DNA of 64,000 nt from Tetrahymena elliotti 4EA. Lineage: Eukaryota; Ciliophora; Oligohymenophorea; Hymenostomatida; Tetrahymenidae. Positions 50,091 through 61,642 of this stretch are shown piece by piece. A model generated the notes under the pieces. It saw only the letters and a program-made list of their open reading frames with translations. It made no database searches and was not told the origin of the DNA. The stretch is taken from NCBI GenBank assembly GCA_000231825.2, contig AFXF02001505.1, positions 310,001-374,000 on the forward strand, given 5' to 3'. The translations under genes and the position numbers were made by a program. The number at the start of each line of letters is the position of its first letter. The first letter of the stretch is position 1.

Positions 50091-50595
50091 TCATTTTTGC
50101 TCTTTTATATTTAAAACATTTAAAAAAATTGAATTATTACGACTGCCAGCTTGAGCCATTTCGTGCATCTTCATCAAAGCATTTTATGAGTCCATTAAGA
50201 TGGAGAAGTATGTAGGAATGACTAAAAAGATGAAAGCTATTGTATAATTATAATTTTGTAAATTATTTATGATTACAAATATGATGTATATTAAATTTAA
50301 TATTTGCAGAAAAAAATATTTTTTTACAATATATCCTATTTTAAAATGAAGGCCTTATAAAAATTAAATTAATTTTTCTGCTTTAGAATATCTATAAATT
50401 AAAAAAAAGTTTACAAGTAGTTCCGACCCATAAGCATTTACCCATCTTTCTGTAAAGGAACATTAATTTGCTGGCTACAACAGCGTAGACTCTTTATAAT
50501 CTTCCTAATAATCCGACTTTGCCACTTCCAGAGGTAGCTAAAGCAGATCTAGAACCATAAGAGGTACTTAAAGATTGGTTGGATTATCTCATCAT
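50091..50595 (-). CDS. Tom22/Tom9-like mitochondrial import receptor subunit
   Basis: Two exons on the minus strand, 50595-50415 and 50221-50091, with a 193-nt intron; 103 residues. After a Ser-rich start comes GKVGLLGRLQRVYAVVASKL, MFLYRKMGKCLWVGTTFIPT and YFSILMDSQNALMKMHEM. This follows the Tom22/Tom9 plan: a short cytosolic part, an amphipathic basic helix ending K/R-G-K, a single tail-anchor helix with W-x-x-GTT, and a short intermembrane-space tail. Plant Tom9 has the same KxxRxxGKxxWxxGTTF arrangement. It would sit in the outer mitochondrial membrane and organise the TOM translocase. The plus strand is also open over both exons, but the protein pattern fits the minus strand. The last dozen residues may be wrong. 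Confidence 0.7.
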
Positions 50596-51686
50596 TTTTT
50601 TTATATTGAATATATATGAAATATTTGTATTCTTTTCCTTTTTATTTAAGTTTATTTTATTATCTTTGAAAATATAATAATTATCAAATTAATTTAGATT
50701 TTATACATTCATCATTTAGAACCTTCAAAACACTTTGAATAGAAATTTCATTCTATTTAATAGGATTTCTCTCCAAAAAATTAAAGATTAATATTGCCCC
50801 AAATTAAAATCAAATAAAATTTGCTTTTTTTTTAAAGAATATCTATGACTCATTCAATTATTATATGTTTGTATGCCTTTTATATCATTCTATTAACTAT
50901 TTTTTTGAACAAAAGAAAGTTCTATATCTTTCGAATTGAAATGTTTGCATTCATTCATTATTGTTAAATAATTCAAGGAGCTAACACATAAAGAATATCT
51001 AAATATCTCATTCTGAAAAATTATTTTATTTTAATTTTTCAATTCTTTAATCTGCTATTAATTTAAGGTTATTTTTTCAACAAAAAAATATTATTTATTT
51101 GCTGATTTTATTAAATATTTAGTAAGAAGTAAAGTTAATATCCATTTTCAAAAAATTAAGAAATATATTAAGCAAATTTCTTCAAATACCTTTTGATTTT
51201 AGAATAAAACACACAAATTGTTAATAATGTATTAAATAAAATTTTTAAAGCTGAGAAACCCATTCTTTTTTAAATGATAGTGATTGAATTAAACACTAAC
51301 CAAAAAAAATATTTAAGGGTTTTTAAAGATTGTTATTATTATATTAGTGGTAATAGATAGAGAAATAAAATATTTTGAAAAAAGGTAAAAAGTGATTTAA
51401 AAATAGTTAAAGAAAACAATAACAATAAAATACTCAAGAATAGCCAATAAAATTTGATAATGAGTAAAATGCATTTATAACGTTTATCTTTATCTAAAGA
51501 TAATATCCAAATAAATTATAAAAATAGTTGTTTGCTTTTATATAAATTTTATTTGCATAAATATAAATAGAATAATATTAATGAATTAATTAATAATTTG
51601 ATCAATCAATTATTCAATAAATAAATATTAGATAGCACTTATTATTTCTTCAGTTTTAGATAAATAATTTTTTAGTCAGCTTTAAA
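50596..51686. other. Divergent intergenic region, AT-rich
   Basis: About 1.1 kb between divergent genes; contains both promoters by position, nothing recognisable. Confidence 0.55.
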
Positions 51687-53524
51687 ATGGGAGCAAACAA
51701 ATCTAAAGATTAATAGGATTAGAATAATGAATTAGATTTCTCTATTGACATTGAAAATTTATAATTCGTTAAGCAAGTAGATGATGTCAGATATGGAAAA
51801 TGCAAGATTTTTAAGTCAGATAAATTTGATCATCTAATTTCTTTAGTTAGAAAGACTTTGCAAAGAGATTCGGAAGTTGAGTTGAAAGGTGTATAAGATA
51901 CAGCTCATCAACTAAATAATTTAAATCATGATTCTGTTGTGAAGCTATTAAGATTCAAGACATCAAAGAAAAGTGAGCTTTGCTCTTCATATTGGAATAT
52001 TGATCTATTTTATGAGTAAATTTGTATTTATTTAAAATAATGCATTTTTAAATAACATTGCTTGAATTAATTTTACTGAATTAAAAATAATACTAGGTAT
52101 ATTAGCAATGATTTAGAGTCAGATATTCAAAGAAGGAGAAAAGAAGAAGTCTTTTATGATGAAAGTGAGATTTGGCATATTATTGTTTCTACAATAGCTG
52201 CATTAGCATATTTACGTTCTCGAGGTTATGAGCATGGAGATATAAAACCTTCTTCTATCTTACTTAGTGATCAAGGAAAGATCAAACTTCTACCCAATCC
52301 TATTTTAAATTCAGGTAATTTAAATAATTACATGCAAGCTTTTATGGGTATGAAAAAAGCAAAATATCTTTCTCCAATTCTGATGAAATCTCTTGAATTG
52401 TAGAGTTAAAAACCTTAGCACAATTGCACAAAGAGTGATATTTTTTCACTTGGCTTAGTTATTCTTGAAGCTGCTCTATTGATGGAATAAGATGATATCT
52501 ATGAGTTTGTAAACTTTGATATAAATTAAGACTTGCTTAACTCAAAGATATAATTTGTAATTTTTTAAATAAGAATTAGAAAAAGATTTATAAAATATTT
52601 TCTTTATATTTAATTAAGGTTCAAGAAAAATATAGTCCCTAATTAGCTTAGTTTATTTAGCAAATGTTAATATTTGATGAATTAGAGAGACCTGATGTTG
52701 ATATTTTGTTTGCGTATATTGAAGAGCTATGCAGATAAGGAATACAAATGGCAGACCGTATATTCTCATTAGGACTTAAAGACAGATAGCCAACATATAA
52801 CTTCTCTCATGAAAATGAAGATGAATAATAAATTTAGCAATAATACAACGATCTAAAGAATAGTAGTGACTATGAATCTATCAAAAGAAATGCAAATAAT
52901 AACTTTTTCACTCCTGTCAAAGAAAACAATTATGATGATGCAGTTAAAGATGATCTTAGTGACTAAAAATAAGTTATTTACAGACAAGAAATAGTAAGAA
53001 GAAGCAAATGGACACTTGAAGAAAATGTTGAAAACAATTTGTATTTAGGAGGTACTTCTTAACAAACAAGTGCAAATTACAACTTAAATGGCAACATAAA
53101 TAAATTATATACTTTTTCTGACGCTGGAAATAGTGTAGGTAAATAAGTTACTTTTGGATAAGCTAATCATAGTTAAAAATTATCTTAAGCCTTAATTGAT
53201 AAATATACATCACCAACCTCTTTTGATCCTATTTACTAATCAAGTTTAGCAAAAAATAATATCTACAGCTCAAATCAATATAGTTCAGCAAATGTGAATT
53301 ACTACAATCCTATATCATCAACTAGTTAAACTTCTACAATAGGAGTAGTACCTAGTTCATATGTACCTATGCTAGTAAAAGACTACAACTAAATTGGCTC
53401 AACTTACACAAAGCCAATAACACAAACAAATAACAGCACATCATTATATTAAACAAACTACAATTAAGACATAAACAATCTAGATTCGATTAATAAAATT
53501 ATATCCAAATATACATATGCTTGA
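51687..53524 (+). CDS. Predicted N-myristoylated pseudokinase
   Basis: Three exons (51687-52015, 52097-52556, 52619-53524) give 564 residues. The N-terminus MGANKSKD fits an N-myristoylation signal (Gly2, Ser6, basic residue after). A protein-kinase fold spans about 25-320 but its catalytic motifs are broken: the catalytic loop is YEHGDIKPSSILL (Gly for Arg, Asp158 kept, Ser for Asn), the DFG position reads KLLPN, and there is no clear glycine loop. YLSPILMKSLELQ sits at the APE region and KSDIFSLGLVILEAALLM is the normal helix F. The C-terminal 230 residues are Ser/Asn/Tyr-rich and probably disordered. Likely a membrane-tethered scaffold rather than an enzyme. Confidence 0.85.
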
Positions 53525-53765
53525 AAGTTTTTCAGAAACTAGTTGTTTGAAGAAATTTTATATTATTTTTATATGTGTCTCTTAAATAAATTAATATAGA
53601 TACATTTTATATTAACTAATTTTTAACAAAAAAAATTTTTTATTGGTTATATTGTGTTTTATTATAATTTTATAAATTACGAATAGAAATTTACTTGATT
53701 AATAATTAATTTATTCAATCAATTAATTTGAAAAATATATAATTTTATATATTTTAATAGCATAT
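53525..53765. other. Short intergenic spacer
   Basis: 240 AT-rich bases between two same-strand genes; nothing recognised. Confidence 0.5.
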
Positions 53766-54896
53766 ATGAGTTAATAACCAGATAGTCCTACTATATAAAA
53801 TGTGCCACTATAAGAGAGGCATATGATGTAAGAAAAGGTAGCTGAAGATATCTCAAAAGAAGCATATGACTACATGCCTGTAGAGAGCTTTGGAAGCTTT
53901 TTAATTAAAAAAATGGGATATGATGAAAAATAAGGAATAGGAAGAAAATAATAGATAGTTAGGCCTATAGAATTTGTACCTAGAAACCATAGACAAGGGT
54001 TGGGAGCAGATCCAATACCTTCTTTTTTGTAGAAGTAAAAAGAGGGAAAAGATATCCCTAAAGAATTATAAAATCTAGTAAGCAAAACTGGAAAGAATTA
54101 TAATTATATTGGAGATAAGCTTATAGATAAAAATAGATAAATAGATATCAACGATAAAGTAAATATTATAGCTGGTAAACATGAAGGGTTGAAAGGCTTT
54201 GTAACAAAAGTTGATAAAGAAAAAGAAGAATTTTTAATTGAGTTAAAAAATGGGCAAGTTGTTAAAGTAGATAAAAAATAGGTAAAATTGATTATCCCAG
54301 AGCTTGAAAAAATATAAGAAGAAAGAGAAAATAAGAGTCATTCTGATAGCCAAAGTGATTAAAGCAGTTTAAGCGAGGACGATTCTGATAAGAATAATTC
54401 CAGTAGCGATGAAAAAAGTAGTGATCATGAAAAGAAACCTAAGAAATCTAAAAAAATAAAAAAGGATAAAGATAAAAAGGACAAAAAAAGTAAAAAGGAT
54501 AAGAAGAGTAAAAAAGACAAGAAGAAGAAAAAAGATTCTTCATAAAAGAAATTAAAATGGGTTGAACCTCATATTAGAATTCGTATTATTAGTAAAAAAT
54601 ATAAAGATGGATAATACTATAATGTAAAAGCTATTATATCAGATATAGTAGATTGTTATACATTCACTGTAATTACTCCTTCTAAAAATACTTTAGAAGA
54701 TTTAAGAGAAAAAGATATAGAGACTATAATTCCTGATATTGGTAAAAAAGTAAAAGTGTTAACTGGTGAAAATAAGGGTCATGTAGCAACTCTATTGGAA
54801 AGAAACAAAAGAAAAAATGAAGTTGTAGTCTAGATAGTTGATACTATGGAAACTATTATTTTAAGCTAAGATGATGTTTCAGAAGTTGTAGCATGA
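53766..54896 (+). CDS. GPKOW/Spp2 homologue: G-patch and KOW splicing factor
   Basis: Single exon, 376 residues, ATG 53766 to TGA 54894-54896. A G-patch-type Spp2 motif lies at about residues 45-85 (PVESFGSFLIKKMGYDEKQG then IGR, followed by RQGLGADP). KOW motif 1 at about 135-165 is KVNIIAGKHEGLKGFVTKV; KOW motif 2 near 333-360 is KVKVLTGENKGHVATLLE. Between them is a long S/D then K/D/S repeat (about residues 195-260), a charged linker common in splicing factors. GPKOW/Spp2 binds and activates the DEAH helicase Prp2/DHX16 before the first splicing step, through the G-patch. Length and domain order fit the family. Acts in the nucleus. Confidence 0.93.
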
Positions 54897-55917
54897 GAAA
54901 TATAAAAAATTCTACTTTCCACATTCTAAATAAAAGCTAATTTAATAATTAATCTATTTACATTTTTATCTTTACTTAATCAACACTTAATAAAAAATTT
55001 TTTCAAGATATTTTTTGGAATATTATTTGTGTTAAACTTCAATAAAATTTATTGTTAAATAGATCTATTTACTTTACAAATTTAAGAGAAAAAATGTTTT
55101 TTAATAGGTAAAATATTTTTGCCATAATAATATTATCTAATTAATTTTTATTCAAAAGTTAATGCTTGTATTACTATTAAGCTTAAATATTTCACATTTA
55201 ATATTTGGATTTTTTTCAATTCTATTTGTGGAATTTATTTTTTCAAGTTATTTATTTTTGATAAAAAAATAAAAAGAAAAATAAGATTATATTATATTTA
55301 AATGATAAAAAAATTAAAAATAAAGCACTTTTTCTAAGATAGGATAATACTTTTTATGTTATTAAACATTAAGAAATATTTTCAATTCATTAAAAATCAA
55401 AAATTTATTTTTTATTTTAATTTTTAACAAAAAATGCTTCCAATTATACCAAATAAAAAACAAGATTAAAAAATTTTGATATTTTATTATTTATATTCTA
55501 TTTCATGTCGATTATTTTTTTAAATATGAAGGAGTAAGATTATCATCAAAATTCATCATAAATGAATTTGTAATAAGTATAGGATATTTTGAAAACCTTT
55601 CAATATAAAAAAGATATCAGATAACTAAAATGATTAGATAATGAGTTTTTTATATAATTTTATAAATAAAGCATGTTAAACAAAAAAAATTTTAAATATG
55701 GAGCCTTTTTGAATTGTATAAAACTTTAAATTCTTTTAAAATGGTGATTTTCAAATGCTTAAAAATTATGATTTATTGATTTATGATCTATGAACAAAGA
55801 TTACCGAAACAATATTTATTAATAATTATAATTATTTGCTTTTGGATTTAAAGTAATTAGTTTTTTTGAAGTATTTAATTAAGCCATGAATTAGATTACA
55901 AATGAGTATGTTGTGAT
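54897..55917. other. Convergent intergenic region, AT-rich
   Basis: About 1 kb between convergent gene ends; nothing recognised. Confidence 0.6.
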
Positions 55918-57366
55918 TCATTTAAAAGAAGAAACAACCTTCGTTGCATCTATTTTAGGGATACATTATAAATATTAATAAATTTAAGGTTAAAGTTCAA
56001 AATCGTATTTAAAGTGCTTGAATTAATCTAAATTTTTTAAAATAGTTGTTTATTCTTCTAATCTTTTCAAGTTGAAAGTACCATTATAATCCCTATGAAA
56101 TTCATTCATTCTTGCAATTTAAGAAAGACTTATTCCTTTATTTTTCATAATAAATATTTTATTTATTTAATTAATTTGAATAAAATAAAATAATAACCTA
56201 TGTAAGGAACTGCAGGTAAGGGAGAATTATTTTACAACAGTGCTAAGTTAACTTGATTAGAAAAGCAAACATCCAATTTTTTTAATTTTCTTTTTGAGAG
56301 AATATTGATATAGTCAATTACTCCTGGGTATAAAAACTTGGTTGTTTATATGCTTAAATACAAAGAATAAGAGCTAGAAAAATTATTATATAGTTTAAGT
56401 TAAAAAGCCAAATTTATAATTTGTTCTATTATTGTAACCTTGCTTTTGAAGGGTGATTGTCCTGCTTCATATAAAGAAGAAAAATATACTAAAACGCAGC
56501 CAAAATTGCTTAGACAGTCAAAAAATTATATCAGAGGTGCAGTAAATTTGTTAGGATATTTTTTGTGGTTTAAAATAGTTCGATTATCTAACTAAAAGAG
56601 TAAAAATTATTCATACAAGCATATTTATTAAGCTAAAATGATAATTTAATCTTTTTGCATAATTTCATAAACCTTTTCAACATATTTATCAAGGATGCAA
56701 TCTGATTTAATTGTTTTTATCACTAAATTATACTAACCATTTTCTTCATCATCTATATTGCTAGCGAGTACCTCTTCAAACCTTTTTAAAATGTTTTCTA
56801 ACTAAATTTAGATCCATTTAGTTTTTATACAATCAGATTTGCATATTTCAATAAGCATATTGAGGAAACCTCCTTGAACTATTTCGTCATATTTTATAAC
56901 TGTGCTATTATGCTAAAATAATTTATATTTTAATGATTAAAATAGAATTTGTAAGGTTATTATTAAATATATTCCATTTTATTTTTAAATTATAAATTTA
57001 ATTGATTGTTTATTATTTATGAAATTTAAATACCGTTATCCACAACTCTAAAAATACAATTATTCTGATGTGCACTTTGGTTCCATTCTGCTTGAAATAC
57101 TCAACTATTTTCTTGAACATTTCCTCCTCCTAAAAAACAGTAATATAGCAAAAAATATAATAATCATAAATATTTTTGATATTAGCTGTATATTAGGAGT
57201 AGATGAAGTTGCTTCCACTTGAAGTAAATTAGTTTTATTTATTTTAATATATTTCTTAGCTTTGAGAAACTCTGGCTCCATCTTATTCTAACTCTTCTTT
57301 AAATAATAAATCAAGAAGGTCAGTTAATTTCCAGTTTAAGTTTGAAGTCAATTATTCTTAAATCAT
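55918..57366 (-). CDS. Ras guanine-nucleotide exchange factor (CDC25/RasGEF)
   Basis: Three exons on the minus strand, 57366-57034, 56912-56198 and 56135-55918 (introns 121 and 62 nt), 421 residues. A RasGEF N-terminal motif is seen at VIKYDEIVQGGFLNMLIEIC (about residue 116). The catalytic domain follows: ILAQQICLYEQFLLFQ (family AxQLTxxExxLF), KFTAPLIQFFDCLSNF, VTIIEQIINLAFQLKLYNNF, SIQTTKFLYPGVIDYI and LPAVPYIGISL, the PxxPYLG element, then QIARMNEFHRDYNGTFN. It exchanges GDP for GTP on a Ras-like GTPase at membranes. No PH, cyclic-nucleotide or other targeting domain is seen. The start is tentative: the frame is open further upstream with an acceptor-like TTTTTTAG, so an extra 5' exon is possible. 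Confidence 0.85.
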
Positions 57367-58319
57367 TCTGACTTAATTCTAAAAAATTACAAATTCTAAC
57401 TAAAAAAAAATTAATACTTTTATTAGTTTATTTTGTTCATTAATTTTGAGTAACCAGTAAAATTTTTGCGAATAAAAACTAAATTTCAACAATACCAAAT
57501 CCTTTTTATTGTTCAAAGAATTTTTTTTAAGATAATATAAACATAGTATAATTCAAAAAATAAAATAGAAAATGTTTAACAAAATAAATCTTATTAATTT
57601 TAATATGACTTGTCTTCATTAGAAAAAATGTATATTTTGAAAAAGAATAGTTTTTTAATTCATACAAAAAGAAACTTTTCTTTTTAATTTTTAAATATTA
57701 ATAAACATTTTAATTTTTTGAGAGGACGAATTTGTAATTTTAAAAATTAAAAGTAGAATTTTTTTTAAAGCTAATCAAGAAAATATCTTAATTTGAAATT
57801 AATCATTAATATTCCCTAAAATATTTATTTTAAGTATGTAAATTGAAGAAAGTTAATTTGGTAAAAAATAATCATGAAAATTCGCAAAATTAATTAAAAA
57901 ATTCTCAGAAAACCAACCATTCAGAATTTTCTTGAATAAATAAAAATATTTTTGATAAACAAATTAACTAACTCTTAATTCTGAATAATCAAATATTTTA
58001 TAAATACCAAATAATATGCTAAAAAAATTCATTTACCAACTAAAAATAGATGAATCATAAGCATAATAAATAGAGATAGCTTTAATTTATAAATTCATAT
58101 TATAAGCATTTCAAATTCTTTTTGATGTGTTATTTTTTTAAATTAATTATTGAAATGGATTTCTTTATTCTAACTTTATGAAAATATCATTCTCAAATTC
58201 GGTATTTAATAATAAATGAATTTTTTGTTTAATTAAAATAAAAAGATAAGTGAATGTGAGTTTTAACAAAATTAGTTATTCATTAAAGTTTTTAGTTTTT
58301 AATTATTTCTGAAAGATAA
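57367..58319. other. Intergenic, AT-rich
   Basis: About 950 bases, nothing recognised; may contain a first exon of the RasGEF gene. Confidence 0.5.
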
Positions 58320-58910
58320 AAAGTATTTGGAGCGGGGGAAAAAAATTTAAATTCAGATTTTCTTAAAAGGGGAAATTAATTAAATTTTTTCTTATAATTA
58401 ATTAAAACAAAAAAAATTATCAAGCTAGGACTGGAGCAGAAAGGCATACTATCTTATTATAGGCTAACATCCATCAACAATAAGTTTTTATCTTAACTAA
58501 GTTTTTTTTTCGGAGGGTCTTCGGCAAAAACTCACGGCGACTTTGAACTACTTTTAAAATTTTAAGATATCTTAATAACATTATGGAAAATTTTTGAAGG
58601 AATCTAACTTTCATTCAAGTTTTTAAATCTACTAATTTACTATTTTTTATTCAATCTTCTCTAAAACTCGCAAAAGTGGGAGTAGATTTTAAAAGAAGTG
58701 AAAATAAATGAAAGTTAGCCAGGACTATTAGCTGCCTAGTGTTTCCCCTAAAAGCATTAGAGTTAATTAGGCTAAGTTTTTAAAAGTTTTCGAGTATGTA
58801 TTTCATAAATACTCATTTTAAAGCATTCATCTCAGTTTGACAGACTAAAGAGTGAATTTGCTTTAATTGAGTTTATTTTTGAGATCCAAAGGAAATAATT
58901 CAATAAAATT

Positions 58911-59288
58911 GGAGAGCTTTTATCGAAAGAGAAAGCTGTTTAAGTTTTTGAGGTCTACCATAATGTTGTTTGATAATCATAAAATTTAAAAGCTCAACTG
59001 TCTCAATTTCCTTATTTACCTATCCAGATAGGCTTATATTCTTAATATAAGATGTGTTCATCTGATTTAAGTTAAAAGAGCATAGAAAGACATGGTTTAT
59101 ATTTAAATATAAATAAATTGACTTTCTTAGGATATCCAAGAAACTCTTTCTGTTAGATTTCTTAATGTCCTCTCTTATATAGGCCACCAATGTACTTAGA
59201 TTAAAATACGATTTAATCAAGTTCTAGGGGTTTCTCTATCTTAAAACCACTTCTTAATAAGATCCCCTATATAAAAAAAGCATTGGCG
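58911..59288 (-). pseudogene. Protein-like open frame inside the anomalous block
   Basis: From ATG at about 59284 the minus-strand frame runs about 125 codons to a TGA near 58911, with Gln as TAA/TAG. The product is Leu/Ile/Lys/Asn-rich and protein-like (NLSTLVAYIREDIKKSNRKS, KSIYLYLNINHVFLCSFNLN, GRPQKLKQLSLSIKALQFY). No family recognised. The surrounding frames are broken, so it may be a gene fragment rather than a whole gene. End coordinates approximate to a few bases. Confidence 0.3.
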
Positions 59289-59294
59289 AATCCC

Positions 59295-59326
59295 TTTATA
59301 CACAAAAAGCTTTTTTGTGGTATAAA
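59295..59326. repeat. Imperfect palindrome centred on AAGCTT
   Basis: TTTATACACAAAAAGC followed directly by TTTTTTGTGGTATAAA: a stem of about 15 pairs with one or two bulges. The strongest hairpin noticed in the window. Confidence 0.7.
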
Positions 59327-59640
59327 CAGGCAGATTTCAATTGAAATAAGATGGATAAGATTAGTTAGCTATAGTTTGATAGTCACTTAATTAGCTAGTG
59401 CTTTTGGAAAGATTATTGAGTAGTTTCTGGGAATGAAAGATAATCTAGAAAAATTGTGCTACTTAGTTAGGTCCTTTTATGTATAATTAAGAGTATTCAA
59501 TTACTCTTTGCTCAAATTATACGCTTCTATCCTTCTACGACCCCGGCTAAGTTTTTCATCTTAAATAAAATCGTGGCAAAAATTCTCTTTCCAAACTCTC
59601 TTTCAAATTAAAAAATATTTTAAAACTTTTAGGAGGCAAT

Positions 59641-60685
59641 AATTAATTTATAATTAGTATTTTTTAAAATAAAAAATAGGAGGCATTTTCAATTTAATAT
59701 ATTAACTTAACAAAATAATAGATATGAAAAAATTCAAATTAAATTAAAAAAAAAGATTAAAATAATGAAATAAAAAAATCAAACAAACTAAACAGATAAA
59801 AAAATCAAGCAATAAACAAATAAGCAAACAAACCAACCAGAGAGAAAAACAAGCAAAAAAAAAACAAACAAATAAATAATGCAATAAAAAGCAAAGCAAA
59901 ACATAAAACCAAATAAAATAAAAACAAATCAAGATAGAAAGAAGAAAAAGCAAATAAAAAATTAAAATAAAATACACTCAATTCACTTATTTGTCTCTGT
60001 TACGCTTTATTTTGTTTTTTTTTCAGTATGAATGGTTGACTTTAAAAATAATTATTGTATTTAAATGTCAATTCAATCTAATATTATATGAAGATTATTC
60101 AGAAGCAAGCATGAAATTTTTTATCTCTCAATTATTGAAAATTTTTTGTCTTCATTAGTATTTAAGATATTTTTCTCATAAAAATATTAAAATTTTAAAA
60201 CCATAATTTATAATTCATTTTTATGTTTAACTTTAAGGATATCAATTAGATTGTTAGATAGAAAAAGAAATATTTTGAAATATTTTAAAAGTTAACATGA
60301 ATTAATATTTTTTGTCTTTTTCAAATAAATAACTTTGACATATAAATAAAGTAAAACACGAGTAAATAATTAGTGCTTTTAACTATATTTTTTATCAAGC
60401 AATTATTTTTTTATAAAGATTTTGATGGTAAATATTCGAATTATTTAAGGTGAATAAAGATAACAACTATTACAAAAAATAGTATTTAAAATAAACAAAA
60501 AGATAGGTTTTTAACTGATAATTTGTAAATAGGATTTTTGATAGATTAAAAATTTCTAGAAAGATTGAATATTATATTTATCAAGATAATTTGTACTACA
60601 ACACAATATAAAAAAAACATCATAGCTTAGAATTTAATTTATAGATTTACTTGCTTTACTTTTTTATTTACTAATTTGATAATTT
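59641..60685. other. Intergenic with CAAA-type simple sequence
   Basis: At 59760-59960 the plus strand is a purine-rich run of AAAC/AAAT/CAAG units; the rest is AT-rich. No gene supported. Confidence 0.6.
59760..59960. repeat. Degenerate (AAAC/AAAT)n simple-sequence tract
   Basis: About 200 bases almost devoid of T on the plus strand, built of four-to-five-base A-rich units. It makes a spurious F/L/C-rich open frame on the other strand. Confidence 0.75.
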
Positions 60686-61642
60686 TCAATTTTTCTTTGA
60701 AGGTAAATTAATTTCAGCTAACATGCATCTTGCACTTCCACCACCAATTCTTTCAATAGTAGGAATAGGAAGAACAATAATTTCACCATACTTTCTGAAT
60801 ATAGCTAATTATTCTTCAGTGTATCCTTTGAAAGCAGTTTCAGACATAACAGTGAATGTCTTATCACCAGCTTGATTTCTTACTTATAAAATGTTACCAC
60901 ATAAACTCTTTTCAGTTTGTTATTCAGAAATAATAATAACTTCTCTATCTTCAGAGAGCTTGGCAACAACTTCTTCAGCTTTTTCACCAACAATACAGCT
61001 TTTGCATACAACAGCAAACTTTTAAGCTATACTCATGAGAATATTAGTGTGGTAAAAAGGCTTGCCTGATACTGAGCTTCTGCTTTCAAACATGATAGCT
61101 TCATATCCGTTTTCTTAAGCCCATTTCTAAAAGATTTCAGGATTAGCACGTTGACTGATATTGCAATAAGCTCTTCTTTTTACTCTGTCAATAATCAAAG
61201 ATCCAGTACCTTCTAAAATTTAACTATTGTGCTAGAAATTTTAAACTTAATTAACCTAAAATTGTTCTAAGAGCTATTCAATAATAAATCTGAATTAATT
61301 TTTTTCAGCATCTCTGTTCTTTGCAAACATGGGGTAAAGAATAATTTTTCCATTAGGCTCAGTACTAATCCAATTATTTGGGAAAACAGCATCAGGAGTA
61401 ATATTGGCATCAAGTTCATTAGTTCTTGATTTATCGAAAACAATAACATTAACACCATGTTTCTTGAGTAATTCAACTGAGTTATCAAATTCAGAGATAG
61501 CTGCTAAACGAATTTATTCAGTTGTTTCAGTTTCGCTATTCTTGTTCATGAATTCGTTATCAACAGCAGTCTATTCATTATAGATGAAGTCAATAGGACG
61601 AATCATCAAAATGCTTCCTGTAATTTGCTATTCAAGACTCAT
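60686..61642 (-). CDS. CtlX-type guanidino-group hydrolase (arginine deiminase/DDAH superfamily)
   Basis: Single exon on the minus strand, ATG 61642, TGA 60688-60686, 318 residues. Family landmarks in order: SILMIRPIDFIYNEQTAVDN, AVFPNNWISTEPNGKIILYP, EGTGSLIIDR, GKPFYHTNILMS with catalytic His198, and IERIGGGSARCMLAEI with the nucleophile Cys306. These match the CtlX/citrulline-hydrolase branch of the amidinotransferase fold, found mostly in bacteria and some protists. It probably hydrolyses citrulline, a methylarginine or a related guanidino/ureido substrate; which one cannot be read from the sequence. All catalytic positions I can identify are intact. Codon use is moderately biased, suggesting fair expression. 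Confidence 0.93.

Larger units (their letters stand above)
58320..59640. other. Compositionally distinct block, possible degenerate element or ncRNA
   Basis: About 1.3 kb with visibly more G and C than the flanks (for example GGAGCGGGGG at 58331, CGGAGGGTCTTCGGC at 58511, ACGACCCCGGCT at 59539). It has no long open frame except the minus-strand ORF at 58909-59310. The string CTAAGTTTTT recurs on the plus strand near 58497, 58770 and 59550, and a strong hairpin lies at 59295-59326. I cannot assign it; a decayed mobile element, a pseudogene or a structured RNA are all possible. Confidence 0.4.

Noticed and set aside
49928..50215. Plus-strand 95-residue ORF with hydrophobic start
   Set aside because: Overlaps the Tom22-like exon; its N-terminal half is A/T-run translation and the Arg/Ser-rich end is antisense to the better-supported minus-strand exon.
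59830..59850. Possible chromosome breakage sequence (AAACCAACC)
   Set aside because: Only the core matches; the flanking bases differ from the 15-base Tetrahymena consensus.
59744..59977. Minus-strand 77-residue hydrophobic ORF
   Set aside because: It is the antisense reading of an A/C simple-sequence tract; composition is pure F/L/C/I repeats.
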